Source of the DNA: Bacteroidetes bacterium UBA955
GTDB lineage: Bacteria; Bacteroidota; Bacteroidia; NS11-12g; UBA955
Assembly (NCBI GenBank): GCA_002293105.1
Contig: DBCP01000048.1
Span: 34,997 to 40,846 of the forward strand
Length of the DNA stretch: 5,850 nucleotides
Direction of reading: 5' to 3'
Shown: piece after piece, positions 1 to 4,793 of the stretch
Layout: each line of letters opens with the position of its first letter
Position numbering within the stretch: the first letter of the stretch is position 1
Notes under the pieces: generated by a model
Database searches by the model: none
The model's input: the letters and a program-made list of their open reading frames with translations, nothing else
Told to the model about the DNA's origin: nothing
Program-made: the position numbers and the translations under genes

Positions 1-246
1 GCGAGCAAAGCACTGAATAAGTCTTTCATTACGTTGTTTCCAAACCCCGCAACCGATAAAATTTCTGTTCGTGGTATCAACGCCATTGCACAAGCTTCGG
101 CCACAGCAACCAATGGACAGCAAGTTCAATTGTCCTTTATCGAGAATGAAATTGACATCACCAATTTGTCGTCAGGCATTTACTTTATCATCATCAAAGA
201 CAATACCGATGGTGTGTATCAAACCAAATTGGTTGTTAACCGTTGA
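1..246 (+). CDS. C-terminal end of a secreted protein with a T9SS type A sorting domain (5' end outside window)
   Basis: The frame is open from base 1 and ends at TGA 244-246, giving the last 81 residues of a longer protein. The fragment matches the Por secretion-system (type IX) C-terminal sorting domain: a FPNPATD motif at fragment residues 13-19, a middle beta-rich stretch, then LSSGIYFI at 56-63 and a final KLVV at 76-79. In this family the domain directs a Sec-exported protein through the outer-membrane T9SS translocon and is then cleaved off, leaving the protein attached to the surface or released. The passenger part lies upstream, so its activity cannot be read here. A TTG occurs at 34-36 but would begin inside the sorting domain and is not a credible start. 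A strong intrinsic terminator follows at 270-298. The domain type is secure; the product's identity is unknown. Confidence 0.9.
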   Translation, partial: ASKALNKSFITLFPNPATDKISVRGINAIAQASATATNGQQVQLSFIENEIDITNLSSGIYFIIIKDNTDGVYQTKLVVNR

Positions 247-2138
247 GATGGATTGATAAAATAGCTTTTAAAAACCCGTTGAAAAACGGGTTTTTTTTGT
301 TGGCTTTGTGGTCGTTCGCCCTCGCCATGCTGTCGCAACGGCTCGGGCGATCCTTCACCCTAAATGCCATCCAACAGCAAGTGGTTTACGAACTCCCCGC
401 AAACCAAATCCAACAGGCCGGACTTTCCCAAGATCTTTCCGTTGCCGCTTATTATGCCCTCGTTATTCTGCTATTTGCCCTCTTTCCGTTTAGAAAACCC
501 ATCATCCAAACAATACAATCTCTTTTTATTGTAGTGCAAGCATTGCTGATTGCCATTGATATCCACCTTCTACAAACTTGGAATTCACGCTTCAATCAAT
601 TGGCCCTCACTATGCTTCAATTTCCAGAAGCAACCCTTCAATCGTTATCTACAGCACAACGATGGATGATCGGCGCCTTTGTCATGATCATCGGCATTCT
701 TGTCTACTTGCTTGCCAAAGCGCTCACGATCCTGTTGAATAAACAACAACCCCAATTTAAACCCTCCGTTTGGATCCTTGTTGCCGTGGTTCCAATGTTG
801 ATCGCCGCCCGTGGCTCACTCAAAAAAATACCCCTTAATACTGCCGCCGCCCACTTCAGTGCTGATCCATTGCAAAACAATATCGCCACCAACCCCAATT
901 GGAATATCATCGCCCTGTACCAACAACCCACCCTGCAACAAAAAACCAACAAAGCCCTAATGAATCATGGGGTAGAGGACTTCGCAGTGAAAGCCTATGC
1001 GGGGCCTGATAGTTTTCCGGGCGGACTAAAACGCATGCCCCAAATCATTCGCCGCGGTTCTAATGTGCTATTTGTGGTTCTCGAAGGCATCAATCAACAT
1101 TGGCTCGAATCCAAACAACCCATCGCAAAAACATCAAAATATATAGACGGGATTCATGCCGATATTCAACAAAATTGGGACCCCGAACTTACCGCAATGC
1201 CTAACCTGGTTAAATTGGCACAAGATGGGATGTGGTACAAAAAAGCATATGCTACTGGAGATCGAACCGACAAAGGATTGGCCTCTATCTTTACCGCATG
1301 GCCGTCTCAACCCTGGCAAGGATTGATGTTCCAACCCAGCAAATGGACGTTAATCTCCCAGCAAAAATTGCCCGCAAAATTTCATGAAGCAGGTTACAGC
1401 ACCTCGTTCCTGTATGGCGGTGATCCCGATTTTGCCAATATGGGTTCTTTTTTGAAGTTTATTGGGTTTCAGCAAGTGGTAACTCCCAATCAAAACAGTG
1501 TTTCAGATTGGGGTACGCCCGATAAAGAAATGGTGCCAAAACTCATTCAGCACCTCAAATCGGTGAAAAAACCTTTCTTCACAGCATGGTTAACCCTCAG
1601 TAGCCATGAGCCTTATGATGTAGTCACAGAAAAAGGACTTACTCAAGCCCAACAACTCCGAAAATCCATAGAGTATACCGATCAGGCAATCGGAAAATTG
1701 GTCGCGGGTTTGAAAGCAGCCAACTTGTATGATTCTACCGTGATTGTTTTCGTGTCAGATCACGGAAAAACAGTGGGATTGCCGGTAACCGAGGATTACG
1801 AACAAGAATTCTTCAGGATTCCCCTTATTATTACTGGCGGACCCATGCGCGATATGTACCGTGGCGTAGCGCCGTATTTGGTTGTGAGTCAGACCGATAT
1901 TTACGCCACATTGGCAGAGCAGTTGCTTGAAAATGTACCGAATGTGCCATTTTCTCGCAACATGTATTTTGCCAACCACCCCGGCATGGCACTTTCATTT
2001 ACAGATGGCAAAGCCGTATTGGCTGCTACAGGATACAGACATCACTTGTTTTTGGACCATTTTAATCAAAAAACAGCCTCTGATTCTATCGTTCTAGGAT
2101 TGCAATCGAAAATAATTCGAACTTTCTTTTCTAAATGA
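243..2138 (+). CDS. LTA synthase family membrane phosphotransferase (sulfatase/alkaline phosphatase fold)
   Basis: The 631-residue product has five predicted membrane helices (about 16-33, 66-83, 87-110, 141-165 and 174-190) followed by a large extracytoplasmic sulfatase-fold domain from about 272, the layout of LtaS-type enzymes. Visible family motifs are NVLFVVLEG with metal ligand E281, MPNLVKLAQDGM (319-330), YATGDRT with the presumed nucleophile T342, YGGDPDF (391-397), LSSHEPY with H455, and SDHG with metal ligands D506/H507. These enzymes use Mn2+ to move a phosphoglycerol or similar phospho-headgroup from a membrane lipid to a polymer or glycan. Bacteroidetes do not make Gram-positive lipoteichoic acid, so the substrate here is unknown. 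The nucleophile is Thr, and no Cys/Ser-x-Pro-x-Arg sulfatase signature is seen, which argues against a true sulfatase. The start is doubtful: TTG 243 overlaps the upstream TGA by 4 bases and the frame then crosses the terminator at 270-298. TTG 297 or 300 would barely keep helix 1, and ATG 327 would remove it, so the longer form is preferred. Confidence 0.85.
   Translation: MRWIDKIAFKNPLKNGFFLLALWSFALAMLSQRLGRSFTLNAIQQQVVYELPANQIQQAGLSQDLSVAAYYALVILLFALFPFRKPIIQTIQSLFIVVQALLIAIDIHLLQTWNSRFNQLALTMLQFPEATLQSLSTAQRWMIGAFVMIIGILVYLLAKALTILLNKQQPQFKPSVWILVAVVPMLIAARGSLKKIPLNTAAAHFSADPLQNNIATNPNWNIIALYQQPTLQQKTNKALMNHGVEDFAVKAYAGPDSFPGGLKRMPQIIRRGSNVLFVVLEGINQHWLESKQPIAKTSKYIDGIHADIQQNWDPELTAMPNLVKLAQDGMWYKKAYATGDRTDKGLASIFTAWPSQPWQGLMFQPSKWTLISQQKLPAKFHEAGYSTSFLYGGDPDFANMGSFLKFIGFQQVVTPNQNSVSDWGTPDKEMVPKLIQHLKSVKKPFFTAWLTLSSHEPYDVVTEKGLTQAQQLRKSIEYTDQAIGKLVAGLKAANLYDSTVIVFVSDHGKTVGLPVTEDYEQEFFRIPLIITGGPMRDMYRGVAPYLVVSQTDIYATLAEQLLENVPNVPFSRNMYFANHPGMALSFTDGKAVLAATGYRHHLFLDHFNQKTASDSIVLGLQSKIIRTFFSK
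270..298 (+). terminator. Intrinsic (rho-independent) terminator after the T9SS-domain gene
   Basis: The arms AAAACCCGTT (271-280) and AACGGGTTTT (285-294) pair perfectly around a GAAA tetraloop (281-284). A270/T295 can add an eleventh pair, and the T-run continues to 298. The hairpin begins 24 bases after the TGA of the sorting-domain gene, the usual place for its terminator. The oddity is that the whole structure also lies inside the open frame of the next gene, where it reads as Lys-Asn-Pro-Leu-Lys-Asn-Gly-Phe-Phe. Confidence 0.85.
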
Positions 2139-2202
2139 TGTAACATTTTTACCATGTTCTGCGTCTAATATATTGTGGCATCAATTTTGCCAAAAGTTAA
2201 AC

Positions 2203-2421
2203 ATGCAAAAAAGATTGAAAAAGAACTTCACATTAATTGCCTTCCTGTTGTTGGTGAATGTGGTTGGTTTTCTGTCTGCCCAAGCATACTTTTCCGGCAC
2301 TACAGGTTCCACCAATTTCAGTGCCCAAGTTTTGCTAGAATCCATCTCCTTTAATCCCAAGATGGTAGCCCCTTCAAAGTGGTTGGAATTGGGCATCGAT
2401 TTGCTCAAGAAAAATCGTTAA
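2203..2421 (+). CDS. Small exported protein of unknown function (72 aa, signal peptide)
   Basis: ATG 2203 opens a 72-residue frame ending at TAA 2419-2421. An in-frame TTG at 2173 would add ten residues ahead of the basic n-region and is less likely. The N-terminus is a clear Sec signal peptide: basic residues K3, R4, K6 and K7, a hydrophobic core at about 9-24, and an SAQA cleavage site at 25-28, predicting a mature peptide of about 44 residues starting YFSG. There is no lipobox cysteine, no other cysteine and no second membrane segment. The mature part is rich in Ser, Thr and Gly at first and ends in a possible amphipathic basic helix (KWLELGIDLLKKNR). I do not recognise a family. The gene ends 18 bases before the histidine kinase start, so co-transcription is likely. 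It could be a ligand, an inhibitor or accessory of the kinase, or an unrelated envelope peptide. No strong Shine-Dalgarno precedes ATG 2203. Confidence 0.65.
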   Translation: MQKRLKKNFTLIAFLLLVNVVGFLSAQAYFSGTTGSTNFSAQVLLESISFNPKMVAPSKWLELGIDLLKKNR

Positions 2422-2425
2422 TCCC

Positions 2426-2433
2426 AAAGGAGG
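2426..2433 (+). promoter_or_regulatory. Canonical Shine-Dalgarno site for the histidine kinase gene
   Basis: AAAGGAGG lies 6 bases upstream of TTG 2440 and is fully complementary to the usual 16S rRNA anti-SD core. It decides the start of the kinase, which would otherwise be unclear because the codon is TTG. Such a strong site stands out, since the other genes here have only A-rich or no recognisable ribosome sites, as is common in Bacteroidetes. Confidence 0.75.
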
Positions 2434-2439
2434 CCGCGG

Positions 2440-3498
2440 TTGGGTTTTCAAAATTCATTACACACCTTTTTTTCTGGCTTCGAGAAGTCAATTACCAAGC
2501 ACAAACTCTACCATGTGCTGTTTTGGCTGTTATATACAGCACTCACAGCCTCGGTTATTCGGATTGGAAACTCGTGGATTGATTCTTTCCAACGACAATT
2601 ACCCATCGTTGCTACCCACGCACTCGTAGTATACGTGAATCTTTACTTGCTCTTACCCAAATTGTTATTGGTTCGGAACTACGTTACCTACATATTTTCT
2701 GTATTGCTACTCATCGCAGGTGCTACTTTTCCCTTGGCGATATTAACCCATCGATTGGTAGCCCAAGAAGTGATTCAAGATGAGGTATGGTCTTCGTTTT
2801 TTCTATTCCTAATTGCCGTAGGATTGTTCTTCAGTTTGATATTGTCGATGACCCTGAAATTTCTGAAAGAATGGTATCAAGACCAACAATCGAAAAGGGA
2901 ACTCAAGCAAGTACAACTTCAGACCGAATTGATGTACCTGAAGGCTCAGATTAATCCCCATTTTTTATTCAATTCGCTCAATAACTTGTACGCCCTTACA
3001 CTCATGAAATCGGACTTAGCCCCACAGATTGTGTTGCGGTTGAGCGATATTCTTCGTTATGTGTTGTATGAAGCCAGTGCAGGCAAAGTTGATATTCAAA
3101 AGGAGATTCAGCATCTACACGATTTTATTATGTTGGAGAAACTTCGCTTGGGCGATCGAATTACGGTGAACCTAGACCTCGAAGAACCCCAATACGATTA
3201 TACCATTGAACCCATGCTGTACCTTACTTTGGTTGAAAATGCGTTCAAACATGGGGCGCAATCAGAAATTTCTCAAGGTTGGGTAAACATCAAAGGGAGA
3301 ACAATCAAAGATGGATATGCGCTGTTGGTCGAAAACTCAACTGCACCAAAAGTATCAGTCAATAAGGCGGGAGGCATTGGTTTATCTAACCTCCGCAAGC
3401 GTTTAGACCTGATCTATCAGGGGAAATATCAATTAGACATCGTACAAGATGATAGCCAATATTCCGTTTCTCTCATATTAACATTGTCACATGCATAG
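2440..3498 (+). CDS. Sensor histidine kinase, LytS/YehU type (His_kinase family)
   Basis: The 352-residue membrane protein has four hydrophobic segments (about 24-40, 56-75, 82-104 and 117-140), a charged, probably coiled-coil linker at about 141-168, and a cytoplasmic kinase core. The phospho-acceptor motif AQINPHFLFNSLNN spans 169-182 with H174. The ATP-binding N-box is TLVENAFKHG (263-272, N267) and the G-box is GGIGLSNLRKRL (311-322). This is the His_kinase/HATPase_c arrangement of LytS, YehU and related sensors, which autophosphorylate and pass phosphate to a LytTR regulator. Loops between helices are short and there is no separate extracellular sensor domain, so the signal is probably sensed in or near the membrane, or through a partner protein. 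TTG 2440 is chosen as start because of the AAAGGAGG site 6 bases upstream. The 3' end overlaps the regulator gene by 8 bases, which argues for translational coupling and a cognate pair. The signal is unknown. Confidence 0.93.
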   Translation: MGFQNSLHTFFSGFEKSITKHKLYHVLFWLLYTALTASVIRIGNSWIDSFQRQLPIVATHALVVYVNLYLLLPKLLLVRNYVTYIFSVLLLIAGATFPLAILTHRLVAQEVIQDEVWSSFFLFLIAVGLFFSLILSMTLKFLKEWYQDQQSKRELKQVQLQTELMYLKAQINPHFLFNSLNNLYALTLMKSDLAPQIVLRLSDILRYVLYEASAGKVDIQKEIQHLHDFIMLEKLRLGDRITVNLDLEEPQYDYTIEPMLYLTLVENAFKHGAQSEISQGWVNIKGRTIKDGYALLVENSTAPKVSVNKAGGIGLSNLRKRLDLIYQGKYQLDIVQDDSQYSVSLILTLSHA

Positions 3499-4219
3499 CA
3501 AAATAATCCGTTGTATTCTCATCGATGACGAACCCCTCGCTTTAGAGGTCTTAAAGGCTCACCTCGCAAATCACGAAAATATTGAAGTGGTATCTACCTT
3601 TTCAAACGGTGGAGATGCCATCGCTTGGTTGAATAATAACACCGTAGATGTCGTCTTTACAGATATTAATATGCCAGGTATTTCAGGGTTAGAATTGGTG
3701 AAACATCAATATCCCGCGCCCCATGCAGTAATTTTTACCACCGCACATCCCAACTATGCGGCCGATGCTTTTGAGTTTGAAGCACTGGATTATTTGCTTA
3801 AGCCCATTTCTCCCGAGCGTTTAGATAAAGCCATTAAACGTCTTGAGGAATACCTACAAATGAAAAAGGGTGGGGATGAAGCAGCGTCTTTGAAACCCGA
3901 TTTTGTTTTTGTTAAAGTGGATGGACAGCATCAGAAAGTCAACTACAGCGATATTTACTATATAGAGGCATTTGCGGATTATGTGAAAATATGGACATCC
4001 AACGACAAGCGTATTGTAACACTTCAAACAATGCGTAACATGGAACTGTCGCTTCCCACCGATCAGTTTGTTCGAATTCACCGAAGCTTTATCGTTGCGA
4101 AAAATAAAATTGAAGCCATTCAAAATAATGCTGTTGTAATCGGCACGAAGCAATTGCCAGTGGGTAAGAATTATAAAGAACTTGTGCAGTCCATTGTACA
4201 ACAAACCCGATTGCGTTAA
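3491..4219 (+). CDS. LytTR-family response regulator
   Basis: The 242-residue protein starts at ATG 3491 inside the end of the kinase gene. An N-terminal receiver domain (about 5-122) shows the acidic pair D12/D13, phospho-acceptor D58 in FTDINMPGISG, the switch threonine in FTTAH (81-85) and the conserved lysine K104 in LLKP. After a short linker, a LytTR DNA-binding domain (about 137-238) shows FVFVKVDGQHQKV, the DIYYIEAFADYVKI strand and the FVRIHRSFIVAKNKI signature (193-207). LytTR domains bind DNA through a beta-fold rather than a helix-turn-helix, usually at paired direct repeats. The overlap with the kinase identifies its partner. The length is normal and no key residue is missing. 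Targets cannot be named from this window; the dyads at 4298-4437 do not have the usual LytTR direct-repeat spacing. Confidence 0.95.
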   Translation: MHSKIIRCILIDDEPLALEVLKAHLANHENIEVVSTFSNGGDAIAWLNNNTVDVVFTDINMPGISGLELVKHQYPAPHAVIFTTAHPNYAADAFEFEALDYLLKPISPERLDKAIKRLEEYLQMKKGGDEAASLKPDFVFVKVDGQHQKVNYSDIYYIEAFADYVKIWTSNDKRIVTLQTMRNMELSLPTDQFVRIHRSFIVAKNKIEAIQNNAVVIGTKQLPVGKNYKELVQSIVQQTRLR

Positions 4220-4247
4220 TCGATTGGGTAATTTTCCATAAGTTTCG

Positions 4248-4280
4248 GTAGGAATCTGACGATTTTTCTACGATTTTTTT
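4248..4280 (+). terminator. Probable weak intrinsic terminator after the response regulator gene
   Basis: GTAGGAA (4248-4254) can pair with TTTCTAC (4265-4271) as six Watson-Crick pairs plus one G-U around a 10-base loop. Two bases later comes a run of seven T (4274-4280), with a second T-run at 4284-4288. The structure starts 28 bases after the TAA of the regulator gene. The stem is short and AT-rich, so efficiency may be low. The twice-repeated ACGATTTTT in this stretch could instead be chance low complexity. Confidence 0.4.
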
Positions 4281-4297
4281 GCCTTTTTACACAACAT

Positions 4298-4356
4298 TGA
4301 CAATTCTAAACATTTGATTTTCAATATTTTGAATATTTATTGTTTGAGTATTGTCA
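4298..4356. repeat. Nested inverted repeat upstream of the Cro/C1-type gene
   Basis: The outer arms are TGACAATTCTAAACA (4298-4312) and TGTTTGAGTATTGTCA (4341-4356). The reverse complement of the right arm matches the left with one mismatch and one single-base gap, including a perfect outer 7-base TGACAAT/ATTGTCA. The 28-base AT-rich spacer holds a second perfect dyad, AATATT-TTG-AATATT (4323-4337), centred within about 3 bases of the outer dyad. No T-run follows on either strand, so it does not look like a terminator. The right arm contains the proposed -33 TTTG of the promoter entry, which would suit an operator. Confidence 0.55.
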
Positions 4357-4371
4357 TAAATCATAGATTGG
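4343..4371 (+). promoter_or_regulatory. Candidate Bacteroidetes-type promoter for the Cro/C1-type gene
   Basis: TTTG at 4343-4346 and TAGATTGG at 4364-4371 fit the primary sigma-factor pattern of this phylum (TTTG or TTG near -33 and TAnnTTTG near -7). The -7 element has one mismatch and the spacer is 17 bases, short for Bacteroides but within the flavobacterial range. It would start transcription near 4376-4379 and give a leader of about 90 bases before GTG 4470. The assignment rests on pattern matching in AT-rich DNA and is tentative. Confidence 0.4.
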
Positions 4372-4394
4372 GTAAAATAGTCGGTAAAATAAAA
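4371..4394. repeat. Two tandem copies of a 12-base unit (GGTAAAATA core)
   Basis: GGTAAAATA occurs at 4371-4379 and again at 4383-4391, in register with a 12-base period. The pair sits directly downstream of the candidate -7 element, around the expected transcription start. It could be a protein-binding site or a simple duplication. Confidence 0.5.
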
Positions 4395-4437
4395 CTCGAT
4401 AGAATGAGTTTATACATCAAACCTATACATGTATGGG
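4392..4437. promoter_or_regulatory. Hairpin and near-perfect palindrome in the leader of the Cro/C1-type gene
   Basis: AAACTC (4392-4397) and GAGTTT (4406-4411) form a 6-base dyad with an 8-base loop. Eleven bases later, CCTATACATGTATGGG (4422-4437) is a palindrome whose core ATACATGTAT (4425-4434) is perfect; the flanking CC/GG also pair across one T-G. TATACAT occurs twice, at 4411-4417 and 4424-4430. The elements lie 33 to 78 bases before the GTG start. They could be autoregulatory operator sites for the encoded Cro/C1-type protein or structures in its mRNA leader. Confidence 0.4.
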
Positions 4438-4469
4438 GCTTAAACTGATTACTAAAGAAAAATATTACT

Positions 4470-4793
4470 GTGTCAAAACTCGATTACAACAAAATTAAAA
4501 ATTACGCCGCTGCAAAGCGCATTCCAATCAAAGAATTGGCGCGTCGCTGCGATTTAAGTGAGCAAGGTTTTCATTACATGTTAAAGAAGCAAACCATGCG
4601 TGTTGATACCCTGGAGCGTATTTGTGATTCATTGGAAATTACCATGGTCGATTTATTTAATGATAACATGGATGTATCCAATGTAATTGGTGCTTTACCT
4701 GCAACCCAAACCGCTTCTCATTCTGATCTCATGGATAAATTGGATACAATCATTGAATTGTTGCGCGCTGAGCAACACGCAAAAATCTATTAA
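4470..4793 (+). CDS. Small Cro/C1-type (XRE) helix-turn-helix DNA-binding protein
   Basis: The 107-residue protein starts at GTG 4470, preceded by the A-rich stretch AAAGAAAAATAT. The first internal ATG would be residue 37, inside the DNA-binding domain, so GTG is well supported. Residues 5-64 form a Cro/C1-type five-helix domain: the scaffold helix is IKELARRCDL (20-29), the recognition helix is about SEQGFHYMLKK (30-40), then VDTLERICDSLEITMVDLF follows (45-63). A polar linker leads to a C-terminal helix (about 84-103) with hydrophobic residues at L87/M88, L91, I94/I95 and L97/L98, probably for oligomerisation. There is no peptidase, ligand-binding or toxin domain and no toxin gene beside it, so a plain regulator is the best reading. 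Its targets are unknown; the dyads at 4298-4437 make autoregulation plausible. Its TAA shares TTAA (4790-4793) with the stop of the convergent lyase gene. Confidence 0.88.
   Translation: MSKLDYNKIKNYAAAKRIPIKELARRCDLSEQGFHYMLKKQTMRVDTLERICDSLEITMVDLFNDNMDVSNVIGALPATQTASHSDLMDKLDTIIELLRAEQHAKIY

Noticed and set aside
71..256. Overlapping frame inside the T9SS sorting domain
   Set aside because: It is a shadow of the well-supported sorting-domain frame and shows no domain or signal.
243..2138. Genuine arylsulfatase
   Set aside because: No Cys/Ser-x-Pro-x-Arg formylglycine signature; the nucleophile context is GDRT and five N-terminal membrane helices fit the LTA synthase family.
2142..2158. 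AACAT/ATGTT dyad just after the LTA synthase-like gene, as a terminator
   Set aside because: The stem is only 5 AT-rich pairs and no T-run follows it; it is too weak to call.
2166..2177. TAATATATTGTG as a promoter -7 element for the small exported peptide gene
   Set aside because: It matches TAnnTTTG at two mismatches or worse and no TTTG lies at a suitable distance upstream.
2173..2202. N-terminal extension of the small peptide from TTG 2173
   Set aside because: It would place ten non-basic residues before an ordinary signal-peptide n-region that begins properly at ATG 2203, and no ribosome site supports the TTG.
3854..4204. 116-residue minus-strand frame opposite the LytTR domain
   Set aside because: It is antisense to a strongly conserved domain and has no independent coding evidence.
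4470..4793. Antitoxin of a toxin-antitoxin pair
   Set aside because: No small toxin-like gene is adjacent; the neighbours are a response regulator and a convergent metabolic gene.
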